This document shows positions 47,501 to 61,000 of a stretch of 64,000 bases of DNA, in pieces. The DNA is taken from assembly GCF_040436345.1 (NCBI RefSeq), contig NC_133234.1, forward strand, positions 14,219,446 to 14,283,445, written 5' to 3'. A model generated the notes under the pieces. The model saw only the letters and a list, made by a program, of their open reading frames with translations. It searched no databases and had not been told where the DNA came from. Within the stretch, counting starts at the first letter, position 1. Every line of letters begins with the position of its first letter. A program made the translations under genes and the position numbers. This stretch comes from Pagrus major. Taxonomy: Eukaryota > Chordata > Actinopteri > Spariformes > Sparidae.

Positions 47501-50500
47501 CTGTCACCACTGGAGTGACGGGGGCAGCTGGCTGGGAGAGAACAAATACAAATGATGGATGGCACATCTGTCTTTGGGATTTTAATTCTCCAAGAGTTCA
47601 TTGTCAACCGACAGTTGGTCTGAAATTAATTGCTGTGAAAGACAGCGACTGTAGAGCTTTTGACAACCAGATATGAGGATTTGTGAGACACAACGAGCTG
47701 AGATAGAAAGAAAGGGAGCATAGAAAAAGACACAAGATCTGCTTTTAACATTGTACTGTCTGTCAAGGTTTTTTGGAAGCAAAGGAAGAAATCCTGATAT
47801 TAACATTGATTCTTAATAGCTTCATATATTGTGTACATTTGGACTCCTTTTGTTGTGTTATGGGGCATCTTTATACTAAGAGGCCAAATGATGGAAATGT
47901 CAAAGTATGTGATAAAGTGGGACAAAGTTTTTGCTGTCTAAATCATCAAATCAGTCTGTCAGAACAATCTTAACGCTGTTTTTGCTCTCACCCCAACATA
48001 ATTCAAACTCAAAAAGCCAGTTTGCTCTAATGTTTGCAAACATATGGCTTTAAGGTACATCTAAAACATTAGTTCTTTCAAACGGCTATTCCATGTATCA
48101 GGAGCTGTTTTTTTTTTTTGTTTATAGGCCTGTAAAAAGTTGTGCACTATTAAGGACAGAGCCTCATTGTACAAGTGGCAGAAATACCAATTCCTCCACT
48201 AATAGCAGCTTTAATTAAAGTGAATGTAATGTAACCACTCTACAGATTGCAACAAACCACAACCACAACATTTGAGAACTAGTCTGGTTGCTACGAGCCA
48301 CTTCGTGCCTGCTCTTTGGGAGTTTGTCTGAAGTAGCCTGTTTCTGGACGCTAAATGTGGGACATCTTGTCTTGACTGTATTTAGGTTTAGCAGTGCTTC
48401 ACTGATGTTTAATATAACATACCAATGTTTAGCAAGGATAATGTTTACCTAGTTCGTCATCTAAGTTTGTCAGCACGCTAATGTTAGATGATGCTAATGT
48501 CATGGTAAAGCCACAGAAAAATCTCTGGGGAACATGAATGTAGAAAATATCATGACATCTTATAGTCTGGACCAAAGCGGGGCTCTGACCTGCTGTGCCT
48601 CGAGCCAGGATGCTAGCATAGTTAAAAACCTGGTACGCATCAACACGTTGGAATGTACTGAACATCACAACTCTGTTCACATAACCTCATGCTCCTGCTT
48701 GTTTATTACCAACAGCTGGACGGCACACTGGAATCAAACAAGCCTGAAATGACACAATCACTTCTTTTGCTCACATGCGAGTCACTGACTCGCTGAAGAG
48801 GAGAATGACTGGATTATATACTACACCAAATATAGATCGTTAACTCTGACTTCCAGCTATCTGAAGCTATTTTCGAAGCTGGAAAAAATCTCCACCAAGA
48901 CTAATTTCCATCCTCAGGCCCTATCTGGTGGCTTATTTATACCAGGAGGCATGCCCTGTGGCCAGGCCACAGAGTAACAGTGAAGTCATCGTGAAGTCAA
49001 GTGAACGTCTTCATGAATCCACCATAAGTCAGTGTGAGCTGTGTTAAAGCCTGCAACAGCGAGGGGTTAGCCACTGTCTCATTTCTATGCTGTGGTGTGT
49101 GGACTCTTACTGTGCTCTGGACTCTGAAGTCTGACAGGGACGCCATCAGTTTGTCCAACTCCAGCGTGGCTGATGTCGCTGACGGCTTCGCAGAGCTAGA
49201 ACACAAAAGACAATTCAAATGTTTTAATAAACACACCCAAACATACCAAAAATAAGCCCACACCATATGGAGAAAGGAAACTAATAAAATCTTTGGAGCT
49301 CACTTCATCAGGGAATTCATTGTCTTCTATCATTACTTAATTGTATGTTATCTCATGACTATGTCAATGATTTCATTTTGACTAAACTGATTACATTGGG
49401 TACCTGGAAGAGGATGTTGTGGCTTTATCCTTAATCTTGTCCCTCTCATCTTTCTTAGAAGAAGGAAACTGAGCCAGGATCTCATCTGAGGACAAAAACA
49501 AGGACATATATAAGAAAGTTCGGGGATATTAAAACATATACACAGACATCACATCACACCACCAACCTGTGATGTTGAACTGGGTGGCGTTGAGCTCCTG
49601 TAACAGATGGTCCAGTTCGCTCAGACCTCCTCCCAGCAGCGAGGAGGAGGAGAAGGCCGGTGGAGGATCTGCCGTGCGGGGAGAGCGCGGTTTACACACT
49701 GTGCTGTAAGAAATACAAGACCGATTAGGCAACATCCTGTCACTGATGTGGTTAGCTTCATCATGGTCTTTATGTCATGAATCACAGGGGACTCTGTCCA
49801 TTCAGAAATTAGTCACATGGCAGCAGAGTATTCTTATTTGTCCGTAACAGTGGTTTCATGTCGACACACACAGTCATTGACAAAATGAAACACATAGTTA
49901 TTTATAATTTCTAGAGAATGTGGATCCACTCTAGCTTCGGGATAATATTACTCATTATGCTGAATGGACCATTTTATGGAATAATAATTGTAATTATTGA
50001 TGTATTCATACTTTAGTACTTTAATGTTGCAGCTTGTAAAGGTCGAGCTCTATATAATTATTTTCAAAATCGATTAAACTGCCGATTATTTTCACATTCA
50101 ATCGATTAGTTTAGTCTATAAAATGTGAAAAAAATGTATAAAATGCTCATCACAGTTTCACAGAGCCTGAAGTGACGTCTTCAAATTGCTTCTTTTGTTC
50201 AACCAACAGTCCAAAACACAAAAACTCTCCATACACAATCATAAATAAGAAAGAAAAGCAGCAAATCCTCACATTTAAGAAGATAAAACCAGAATATGTT
50301 TGACATTATTACTTGAGAAATGACTTTAATGATTAATCGATTAGCAAATGTAATTTGCAAATGTATTGCATGCAGATGATACTTGATACTTTATTGTAAA
50401 ATTAAAGAGGGAGTTACCTGTATAATTTGTCTGGAGTGGAGTTCTGGGTAGATTTCATTGCAGCAGAAACAGTCTGAGAGACAAAACAAATGCACAGTCA

Positions 50501-53500
50501 ATTAACAGTTTCATTGAACGAGATGGTACTCAAGTTGGTCTGAATCCATCCCCGGCAGTGAATCGTCTACCTGTTGCGGGGTGTAGGCGGGTGGCGGCGG
50601 CCGGCCTTCGGTGGTCTCCTCGGGGGGAGCGTCGGCATTTTGTGGGGGCTCAGAGGTGAGCAGGACGGGACAGCGAGCTAGAGGAGAGCCGGTGTTCTCC
50701 AGATCAGCGAGGAGGGCATCTGTAGCAGAGAGGCGGGTAAGGAATAAAGTGAATAAGAGGGAGAGAGAAGTTATATAACACATAGCTGCATGAATGTGAT
50801 GGAAGTTTGGTTAGATTTACAATTTATTTAGCTTTTCGATGAGAATTAAAGATAGTTAGCTTCCCCAGAATGTATCTTTTTATCTTTGTGACTTTCCCTG
50901 ATGGTGTGATCAGTTTGTTTATGAAGCATCAAAGGAGAATAGGAAGAGAAATGAGTTAAGAAACAGATTTAAGGACGATGCAGTGCCAGTGACAGAACAT
51001 ATGATGTTTAGACGAGGTTAATCAGACAGAATGAAACACGTGCCAACACATGCACAGACAGTTACGTACCAAACACAACAATACGAGGACTGAGAGGGTA
51101 GTTAGGTGGCTCAGGCACTCCTAAGGAGACACAGAGAGCCTGTGTGACCGACACAGCAGCAACAACATCGAACTGGCACAGAGATAATCCATGAACACAG
51201 TGAAGTTATTAGAGACACACAAACATTTCTGCATTCATATCCAAGGCATGCCAGCATGGAAAGGAAGCAGAGGAGGAAGAGTGTTTGGCAACTGATATCA
51301 AAATCCACTCCTCCAGCTGCCCCCACTTTTCCCTCACACACTCACTCCATGCTGAAGTGGAAGCTGTCCAGAAACTAAACTGGCTCAAGAGTTAGGTTTG
51401 TCGCTGCATGACATCATTCTGTGCAGACCATGTACGTGCAGAGTTTGTAAGAAGTGGACTGAACATGAGTAATCATAGACTCAGACGTCGTAGAGGAGAG
51501 ACTGCTGTCTGACGCCGACTTAACCTATCACACTGCTGATACCACACCAAGCATTTATTTAGGGATTCCCAGCCGTTTAGCGCCTGATGATCCACTACAG
51601 CCCCATCAGATGGGCAGAAGTACCCCTTCATCAACACCACCCTTGATTTTTAAACTGGATATGGTTTAACAGTTAAAAAGACTTCTCCTACTTCGCTCCC
51701 TGGTCTTGGAATATTACACAGAACTGCTTCTGACCTGTAGTCCACCATTATGTCAGGTTGGGCCCTCAAAGAGAAAAAGTTTGGGCACTGACTTGAAGTG
51801 ACAATCCAGTGATTTAGTATTGCACTTCTTAAAAGTTGTGAGAGCTATGAGAGACACGTCAATACAACAAAGGCTAATATATTCTGGCCTTTGGTCCCTA
51901 GAAACCCCGGATCATTTCCCATGATGAAACTCATTAGCATCTGTCTATCTTCCTAATAAAGCTTGATTCATATAAACTTAATGCAGCGTCTGTAATAACA
52001 TTTTAGTTGCTTAAACCAAGCTGAAATAACTGATGACATCACTATGAAGAAATGTAAATAAATAAATGAAGCTGCGTTCACATCATTTGATGGAAGAGAT
52101 GAGAAGATTCCGATGTTGAAGAATCATCAAGACGGTTGTTTGCGTGAGGGTTCAAATACAGTTCACTGACAACACTAACACCGTTATCTTAATCGGATTT
52201 TAATTACATCGGCTGATGTGAGGCGTCCACATTTGACTCTCCTTCAGGCTCTTTTGCCAAGTCAGATACTGCACATAAAGAATAAAAAGTTGGAAACGAA
52301 ATTCCAAGAACTCCAATATGATGTCACAACTGCATAAGAGAGCCACAGAGGACATTATACAACTAGGCTGAATGGTAATCCTCGTGACTAATCAAATTAT
52401 CTTTATGGGTGAAATTGCTGGAGGGCCCCATCAATTACATCAGCAATGGAACAAGTGAAAAGTGTCTAAAAACAAGTCTCATTTATTTAATAACAACAAT
52501 GAATAATCACCCTTAAAACTGCAGAAATGTCCTCCAGGCACAAGAAACTCTGGTTGGGTGTCGCTGATCTACTGTAGATCCTTTTAAAGGAGACCCACAG
52601 TATTACACTTTTTCGGTTTCTTCCTTTCCTTCTGTGTTATATAGTATTTAGGTTTTTGTGCATGTAAAAGATCTTCAGAGTTAAAAAGGTCAAAGTCCGC
52701 AACGACAGAAGCTCCTCTCTCCCACAGAAAACCCTGCTCCTGAAACGCCTCGTCAGTAGTCCCGCCTTTAATTTTTTGACTTTATGACATCACACTACGT
52801 CACCATGTCACACATTTGCATAATTTATGCCTAGCTGCTAGTTTGGTATGTAAGAACTGATTAAGCACACCTGCTCTTTTGTTGTCAGCGGGGCTGGCTC
52901 AGGCGTGTGTGAGCTGACCAATCAGAGGAGAGTGGGGGCCTTAAAGAGACAGGAGCTGAAACAGAGCGTTTCAGGGGGAATTCAGAGCTGCAGCACCAGA
53001 CAGTATGAGAAAACTAATCCACTTTTAGCATGTAAATCTATTAAAGTAGTAAACCAAACTAAAATTATGAACCTGAAAATGAGCATAATGTCTCCTTTAA
53101 GATCATAATGAGTCATAAAACCAGGTTCAGACAAACAGGACAATAGAGAGAGGATCTGTGGACTGGAGTGGAGAGGTTTTAATAAGGTGCTGCCCCTCGT
53201 TAAAAAAGCTTTAATTATAATCATGTGCTCCAGATGTCATCACTCCAGACAAACCAGGTAACTTTGCTGTGGTTTATGAGTTTTGGTAACATGGAGCAGC
53301 ACGGGGAACGTCTCGCCACAAGGTACTGGAGCTATAGATGTTTAAATTTCTATTTCTTTGAGCACGATACAGAATTCTTGTCCATGTTGTCAAGTTCATT
53401 CTCGACCCTGGAAACGGCAGTTCTGACCACCAAACGGTCCATTTAGTTCTATTTATTCCATGTAGAACAGCTACTTAATGGACCTTGTGGTGAGTTTTCT

Positions 53501-53695
53501 AATCTGCCTCAGATTCTCACAACCTGGCAGCGTTTGTAAACTGATATCACAGATGTTAATTCAAACTAATTTGTTCTGCCTCAGGCCATCGCTGTGGTCA
53601 CTTCTGCCCCCAGATGATTCACACTTCTGGTACGGCCATGTGGTGAGAATCTTGTGCATATACTACTTGCCCTCCTCCTCCCTGCTGTGTGTCTG

Positions 53696-53755
<60 letters not shown>

Positions 53756-54936
53756 CCTTACGGACTAAACTGCTCATATAAGGAGCTGAACTTCTCTCAA
53801 TGGGAATTATGACCATATTTAGAGCTGCCTGACGACTTGTTTGTCTTGGCCGAAAGCTTCTCTAACAAGTGGTCTCTCTCAACTAAAAGCCTCGCCAGAT
53901 CCAATACATAAACTTACAACATTGTTGGACAACAGCATAAACCGAGTGTCCCGAACATGGCCACTGCCTGACTAAAAACACTCACCCCGTCACCCAGTAA
54001 CTGGGTCTCACTGTGTGCAATCCGATCCAGATGTGCCCAGATGTGCCTGGCTACATATAGCCATTCCTTCCAGCATTACTTGAAACGCATAAATCCCTCA
54101 ATTCTGAAGTGGACTTCATGTAAAAAAAACTTAAAGGCAGCTGAGGCAGAAAGGCCTTTCTATTTTCATTGGACTCTGTGGCTTTTTGAAACAGCAGCGT
54201 GGCCCTGGGCTATTTCAGGGCCTTTCCGACACAGTTATTCCAAACACAAAGAGTCCGCTTCTCATAATGTTTCTTCTGAGAAAGAGAAGACATCTTCTTT
54301 TGACATCTTTATCAAGAGAAAAGAGACAGAACAGGGCACGCTCCCTCTTTAAAATGGAAAACACTCTGTTGCACATCATGTGGCCTCCCTCCATCCCCCT
54401 GACTTGTTAATGTTGACGGATGAGGAAAGCCCGCTGTAAATCTAATTTACAAAGAATTTATTGAATTTGCAGGGCAGGCACGAAACACTCTACAGCGGTC
54501 TGACACGGACAGAGTTATTAAGTGGCAGCTGGTGTGTTACCTGTGTGAGCATTTCCTGTTTGCTTTGAAATTTAAATACAATTCTGCAAAAAAAAAAATA
54601 CAATCTGAGAGGATGTAAGCACAATGTGAAGAGGATTATAATGTAACATAGAGTGACCTATGAGAAAAAAGCCCTTATTCAATGGAAGTGTTGGCCACTC
54701 ACTGCTTTATAATATAAAATCTGTTAAACCTCCTTTACACTACAGCCTCAGACATGTCCTTGTGGACAAAGAAAGATAATTCTGCTCCACTATGATTTCC
54801 CAGAATGTGCAGGGAGCTTATTTCCTCTGTTTGGGCACACCACCCCTTCCCCAAAAAGATCCCCTCCAGATATCCCAGCATGTAGTTACAACCCTTCAAA
54901 CGAAGCACAGCACTAATACTCACCCAGGTCGTCCAT
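44513..54936 (-). CDS. tgfb1i1: Transforming growth factor beta-1-induced transcript 1 (Hic-5), complete
   Basis: Hic-5 is a paxillin-family scaffold at focal adhesions that also acts as a nuclear-receptor coactivator. Eleven exons: 54924-54936, 50571-50719, 50418-50473, 49567-49703, 49404-49485, 49111-49195, 47346-47531, 46983-47156, 46789-46870, 46240-46388, 44513-44779. They total 1,380 nt, giving 459 residues plus stop (human 461). LD motifs: [55 protein letters not shown]. Four LIM zinc domains follow, with HPEHFVC, HPECFCC, HPQCFVC and HPHHLVC centres and their CxxC pairs intact. The protein ends [16 protein letters not shown] and LNATQFNIT separate it from paxillin and leupaxin. Exon 1 codes only MDDL plus one base, and intron 1 is 4.2 kb. 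Confidence 0.96.
45505..45745. repeat. Partial copy of the TTAA element seen at 52.6-53.1 kb
   Basis: Shares GAGCTGACCAATCAGAG, GGCCTTAAAGAGAC, GACAGTATGAGAAAA and TATGAACCTGAAA with the 52,588-53,096 element, in the same orientation. Outer ends were not found, so it is probably truncated. It lies within the last intron of tgfb1i1. Confidence 0.6.
50040..50350. repeat. ATCGATTA-ended fish repeat, copy 1
   Basis: Starts with CGAGCTCTATATAATTATTT and AAATCGATTAAACTGCCGAT, ends TTTAATGATTAATCGATTAG, and contains ACATTTAAGAAGATAAAACC. A related copy lies at 60316-60600. It is in an intron of tgfb1i1, and no protein is coded. Confidence 0.6.
51070..51120 (-). other. Candidate alternative exon in tgfb1i1 intron 1
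   Basis: A 51-base stretch with CCTTAG acceptor and GTACGT donor reads [18 protein letters not shown] in phase 1-1, exactly fitting between exon 1 (MDDL) and exon 2 (DALLADL). Inclusion would push 17 residues into LD motif 1. No family counterpart is recalled. It could be chance, or an exon used with another promoter. Confidence 0.3.
52584..53100. mobile_element. TTAA-flanked non-autonomous DNA element (about 509 bp)
   Basis: TTAA at 52584-52587 and 53097-53100 flank ends AGGAGACC and GTCTCCT, which are inverted. The interior has no transposase. The target duplication fits piggyBac or Kolobok-like insertion. It lies within tgfb1i1 intron 1. Confidence 0.65.
53701..53752. repeat. (CA)n microsatellite
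   Basis: About 25 CA units, uninterrupted, in tgfb1i1 intron 1. The apparent HTHTHT reading frame across it is meaningless. Confidence 0.95.
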
Positions 54937-55726
54937 GATATGATCTCAGCCGAGTGTTTCCCTCTTCGTGTGACACAAACCGGACGCGGACAGCATTAAT
55001 AAGCAGTGATGGACGCGTAGCAAAGCCCGCAAGACAAGACTATTGTCTGCGTCGCCCCTGAATAACTTCTTGGACACCGTTATCCGCCAAGAGAGGAGGA
55101 GGAGGAGGAGGAGGAAGGGGAGGAAGAGGAGGAGGAGGAGGAGGAGGGCGTCCCGTTTCTTTTTCCTACACGGCTCTCCCTCTCTTCCTGTGTAGTGCCT
55201 ACCAGGAGCTCAGACTGGAGAAGGCGTAGTTAAATAAATGTGGTTACAAACCCGCATTCCCCGGACACACGACGTCATCCTGGACATTCCTAGTCCAAAT
55301 ATGGCAGACAGAATTAGGCGTTTAGCGCGCGAGCGGCACGGACAGCGGCCGCACGCGCTGCTGCGACGACGCGTATCGATGACAAAAGATATTGGAGAAT
55401 CGATTAACCGGCGTGACCTTCACAGTAAACACAAGACAAGGATGAAAGTGACCTCCCTCCATTTTTATGTTTTAAAGAGGAGGCTGTAAAGAGACCATGT
55501 GGATGTCTTTACCATGGAAACTGTTACACTAACTTTTTAAAAATATTACTTTTTTTTTTCTAAATCCAATAAACTTTCTGATTTAATGAAGCTTGGAGAA
55601 AAAAAACCTGTAGATTTAGTTATTTTAATTTATTTAACTGTACTATTATACATTTCTTTACAGAAATAATTAATTTCCATTCCATGGTAAGATTAAAGGA
55701 TAGGTTCACTGTTTTTTTCAAGTGTC
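54937..55726. promoter_or_regulatory. tgfb1i1 promoter region with GGA repeat
   Basis: Immediately upstream of the start codon. A purine tract of GGA/GAG triplets at about 55083-55147 is followed by CpG-rich sequence at 55320-55380 (GCGCGCGAGCGG, CGACGACGCG). No TATA box seen. The start site is not mapped, and beyond 55.4 kb the DNA is AT-rich with no feature. Confidence 0.4.
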
Positions 55727-56570
55727 TTAAAGGGTAACTTCACCAATTTTTTACATTAAAGTGTGTTTACAGGTCTTGGAGAGCACTACTGCATCTGCGT
55801 CTGAATAAAGTAGTATAAGGACACGGATCTACATAGCGTGAAGTGCTGGCTGTGCACTCAGGAGCGCTGAGATGAAGCGTTGACAGAGAAAAAAACGCTG
55901 CACATGCTTCTTGTCTCTAATAACAATATCTTGAGAACCGCCGCTGTATGATCGACACAGCCCCTTTGCAGTTTACTATCTGTTTGTTTTTTATTTGACA
56001 TCCAGACATCAGAGCAAGGAGGATGAGGGTGCATGACATGATAAGTAGGCGACAAAAAACAGTGAATATTATCGCCTAGGCCAGGGAAAGAAAAAGACCA
56101 ACAGTGACGTCATCTGCGCCGTTCGCGCTCGGAGCACCGGCACAAAAAAGGCAGAGCTCTTGGAAAAAAAGATGCCTTTTCTCTGGGCGGCCGCCTCGAG
56201 TAGACGCCCGCTCCTCATTGAGAAAAATGACATTGGTGCTCAGAAAAAAACGCTATGTGTACACGGGCCCTAAAGTCTTTTGTGGTGCTGTGGAGTGGCT
56301 AAATTGCATTGTGGGTAATGTAGGCACCAGGTTTTGAAATAAAACAGCAATGCGTGAAATAAGAAAGGCGATCCCTGTTTCTGATGCATCAGTTTTAATC
56401 ATTTATTTTTCAACTGTCCATTCCTGACCAGTGAACTGCTTTTCAAAAGCTGGTGCCTACATTACCCACAATGCAACTTTGCCACAGTGCTACATCACTG
56501 GAAGCAATTTACCAGATTTATACTACTTTTTTCACATATGCAGTAGTACTCCCCAAGACCTGTAATCACT
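55727..56570. mobile_element. TTAA-flanked palindromic MITE, copy 2 (right end lost, carries an insertion)
   Basis: TTAA (55727-55730), then AGGGTAACTTCACCAATTTT and AAGTGTGTTTACAGGTCTTG, matching the copy at 12.7 kb. The right arm (TATACTACTTTTTTCACATA; CTCCCCAAGACCTGTAA) stops before the terminal repeat. A separate 452-base element is inserted inside. Confidence 0.7.
55816..56273. mobile_element. Harbinger-like element nested in MITE copy 2
   Basis: Flanked by TAA at 55816-55818 and 56271-56273, a 3-bp duplication typical of PIF/Harbinger. Ends are inverted: GGACACGGATCTACATAGCG on the left; CGCTATGTGTACACGGGCCC on the right. The interior is CG-rich with no transposase. Comparison with the uninterrupted copy at 12.8 kb places the insertion between AGTATAA and the TTTTGTGG stretch. 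Confidence 0.65.
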
Positions 56571-58056
56571 CAGTATCCGGGGTTTTCTGTATGTCAGTTA
56601 GTTTGAGGAAACTTGTTGAAACTTCAACTAGTAAAATGCACCTTGTAAGCAAATTATGAATCATTTTAACAGTCGACCAGATTACACAATGATGCAGGAC
56701 GAAGTACTCTCTGTTTTTCATTCATAAACAAACTGACCTTAAAAGGACAACACAACTTCATACTGTTTCACTTTGTTTATATTTGGCGGACCCTGCCACC
56801 TTTCTAGCTTCAAATGGTGTTCTGGGGACCTTATTTTCCTGAGAACAGCTTGTTTATTCGGTTCAAATATTATTACATTGTATTATTACATCATTAATAT
56901 TATAAATATTAAAATTCTCAGTTTGAAACTAAATAGGGCCCCTTTAAGTTTTGGTTTAACTGTGAGTACTGACTCAATGTCACACTGTATTGGGACCTCA
57001 AATATAACAGGGCCATAAATGCCTAACTTAACACTCAATGTTTCAATTCTATAATCTTCATTAAATGTTGACACAAACACGTTTCAAATAAAAGTCAGCC
57101 AGCAGTGTAAAAAACAAAACAGGAAAAACGTTTAATTAAGCAAGCTCACAGTTACAGGCTATGTTTGTGTGATTAGGGGGAAGGTGCCACATTGATGTTG
57201 GTGACATGTGGTGGTGTATGCATTTTCAAAAAAAACTTAAGTTGTAACAACAGAAAACTCTCCTGCTGTGTGTACAGTATGCCACAGACAGAATGTCCTT
57301 TGACCAGAAATACGTCCCTCTGTTGTCAAAGAGGTAACTGCCTTTGGTCTCTCAGTGCATGAAACATACAGCAAAAGAACTGACAAGTGAAACATACTGA
57401 GAAAACAATATGACAAAAAAAAAAAAAAAAAACTAACTAAAAATAATTATTATAAAGACTTTCTTTCCTGGTATGAAATCAGATCAGACATGTACAACAC
57501 AACTGGGAGAATCACACCAAGGAAACTTATCAGCTGAAGGTTTTTCTGTTTCTGTGAAAATAAAGCTTTTGTTTTTTTTTTAACTTATTCATGCAGTTTG
57601 CCGATTCAGACACTGGACTCCTTACCTACGCGTGTTACTTCTAGAGCACTGTGACACACAACTACGTCTTCACCTTTTCCAAAATATTAATGATAATAAT
57701 TATAATAACTCACACACACGCATGTACACAATCATACTCTCCAAACCAACTTCTTCACCCAGAAAGTTAGAGCCAGTCGGTGCTTAAGAGCAAAGTCAAG
57801 GAGCGGAACTGCATGTGATGTGGAAATCATAGAGTTAAAAAAACAAACAAAAAAAACAACTTGTGAAGCAAATTTGGGAGGGATGTTGGGATGATAGCAT
57901 GAAGGGAACATGGATAGGCTCGGTTACCTATAATGTCCCAATCCATCAATTTAAATTATATTACATATCCTCCACCCCGTTACTTCTCCGCTGCAGTTAA
58001 TCCACACACACCCAACTCCCATCCTTCTCGCCGTTGCTCGTTTCCTCTCCCCGTCA
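56571..58056. other. Spacer and presumed elob 3' UTR
   Basis: No gene. A-rich and T-rich tracts occur (for example 57415-57432 and 57570-57582). The elob 3' UTR probably lies in the right part; ATTAAA on the minus strand near 57131 is a weak candidate poly(A) signal. Confidence 0.4.
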
Positions 58057-61000
58057 TCACTGCACGGCCTGTTCGTTGGCAGTGCTACCAGAGTCCTGAG
58101 GCTTCATCACATCGGGGAGTTCCGGGGGGCTAGAGAAGGCCTCGACGTGCAGCTGTTCGAACATCTCGTCTGGAGGGCAGAGGAGACGGGGACACATTAG
58201 CTCTGTTGTGACAGGGTGGAGTTGCATGTGGCTACATCAGCCGTGTCACAAAGCTGCTGCAGTGAACGCAGGCTGCTGCAAGTCTTTCTAGGCTGATTTA
58301 CCAAAGAGTGAAAATAAGAGCCACTCTGGTTATTGTGCTTTGTAAAGATGCAAAAGGAATCCCTGCAACAGTTTGTCCTATTCAAACCTAATTTCAAGAG
58401 ATTTTTCATGGTCGCGTCAAATTTCAAATGGAACATATTCTTACTCACTTGTGTTGTCTTGTGCCTTGTAAACTCATGGACGGTACAGGCAAAATAGCTA
58501 GGACTTCAGGCTACACGCAAGATTTTGCAGCAATGTTCTTAAGTCATACAGGGACAGATCCAACACATACAGTGACACCAATTTGTCGAGTTTTTGTGAT
58601 GCAATTTCAGTATAACACACAATGCCTATTTACCAGAATAAAGGCTTTGTTCAGGCTTTAGATCCGATAACTGTAAATCAGTGAATAGTTAAAAGCTGCA
58701 GTGTGTAGGATTTGGGGGGATCTTTTGCCAGAAATAGAATTTGATATTCACAATTATGTTTTCATTAGTGTTTAATTACCTCAAACTAAGAACCGTTGAG
58801 TTTTCACTACTAAAACAAGCTCTTTATATCTACAGAGGGAGCGGATCCTCTTCTACGGGGTCTGCCATATTTCTACAGTAGCCCAGAATGGACAAACCGA
58901 ACACTGGCTCTCGAGAGGACATTGTGTTAAAAGTGGCCACCGTCAGTGAGGGTGAAATGAGGGTTTAGTTGTTAGCAAACTGCAACCTCACCGCTAGATG
59001 CCACTAAATCCTTCACACTGGATCTTTAGCAGTCAATACATGCAAAATTAAGTATGTTTTAATTTTAATACATCAACAAACAAGCTTAGTTGAGGTGTAA
59101 CAGTGACAAAATAGGTAAATGAATCCCAATAAATATGTTTGTGATGCTACTATCAAGCGATTAGAAACAAGAAACTCATAAGGTTTCAATTATGTTCTTA
59201 AGCAGTCTATTAACTGTTAACATGTTTCTTTAATGTGCTTATAAATGTCTTATAATCTTACATTAAACTGTTTATTATGCCATTATTAACACACATATAT
59301 AATTAATTAATCATTATCTCATTAAGACTTATGAAGGCATTATTAGCTATTAACTACAGGAAAAAAGTCATTTAGTTGCACTACCAACAACTGTCTTGAT
59401 TTCAATCACTAAAGCACTCCACTAAAGGCAGAGATGGGTTTGATATAGTAGGTAATAATCACAGAGCATTATCTACTGACATCCATCCTGACACAGCCTC
59501 CAGTTACAGTCCTTGAGGGCATACATGACATTGCAGAAAAAAGTTGAAAGGAAGCAGAGAGACAGGATATACTTGTTGCCCAGAAAATCTCCCTAATATG
59601 AGGGAAAAGGCAGAACATCCCTGTTTCTTGGAGAGTCACAGATAATAAATAATACACATTGACTGAACATACCATTTATGCGGAAGGCTAGACCAACTGT
59701 AGCTGGGGCTTGAGGTCTGGCAGTCTGGTTGGTGAATCCACAGTCACCAAGAGTTTTGCTGTCCTCTAGCAACTGGTCATCCTGTGGAGCAAAAGTTGAA
59801 CATGTCAAAGAATCCCCTAATTATGGCCTCAAATTGCATGAACTTGATTTACTGAATATCAAGACAATTCTAGAGAATATGATAGTCACACCAGGGAAAA
59901 GACAAGTTACATGCCAACATCGTCAAAAGGAAGCTCAAATAAATTTCAGCATGTATTCAATCTGGCCAGAATTGTGATTATCAGTTGTGTGGTCAGGTGT
60001 CACTGGCATACTTGGCTCTAAACTCACTTTATAGAGCCTCTGGTCTTCAGGCGTTCTCTTAAGAATTCCTTCAACAATGCGCTTGAGCTCGTAAACAGTG
60101 GTGGACTCCTTGGCATCTGTGAAGATTGTGGTCTTGTGACGCCGAATCATTAAGAACACGTCCTGAAGGAAAGTGAAAAAGAAAACTGTATCAAAAGGCA
60201 ACTGGATCCGTTGTTTGAAGATGAGAGCTTGATGTTGGTTCTAAAAAAACACTACTCTCAATTTAGAAGGGGTTCAAGCAGGATATCTAAATCTGGCTCA
60301 GGCAATTAAAAGCCAGGTTTAGTGCTACAACTATCGATCATTTTCATTGTTGATTAATCTGGCAATTATTTTCTCAATGAAGCAATTAGTTGTTTGTCAT
60401 AAATTGTGAAAAATGTGATCAGTGTTTCCCATAGCCCAAAATGACATCTGCAAATGTCTTGTCTCTATCTGTCATAGAGGATTACAGAAACCAGAAAATA
60501 TTTCACATTTAAGAAGCTGGAATCTGAGAAATTGGACTTTGTTTCTTTGAAAAAAATCTCAAACTTATTAATCTATTATGAAAATAGTAGCTCTAACCAG
60601 GTTAAGTGGCAATTACCCCTCTTTATTTGTCAAGATATCTCAGTAGGACAGACTGTCCACCTGTCAAATGTTAATAACACCTTACTAACTAACCAGGGTT
60701 GTTAGTGAAGCCTTGTAGGGAATTTTAAGTTTTTAGTTGGTTGTTTTGTTGATGTGTCAGGCATTTCTTTCTGGATATAGCACAATTAACACTACTAGCA
60801 TTTCATTGATTGATCAGCTGGTAATAAACAGTAAGAGGTAGTAAGCAATAGTACATTTGAGCTAACGTGAAATTAGCCAACACCAAACAGCCTTCATAGT
60901 TAGGAGTCAAAATTGGGCCTGTCAGTTACATTAATAGACATTGTATGTCGAACACTTCATCTGGTCTAAACAGCCGAACTGGGTTAGTTGGCTAACGTTA

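Noticed and set aside
53478-53768. 96-codon ORF ending in HTHTHT
   Set aside because: Tail is the translated CA microsatellite; the upstream part has no recognisable features.
54041-54410. 103- and 74-codon ORFs on the plus strand within tgfb1i1 intron 1
   Set aside because: No domain, no splice continuity and no conservation that I can recognise.
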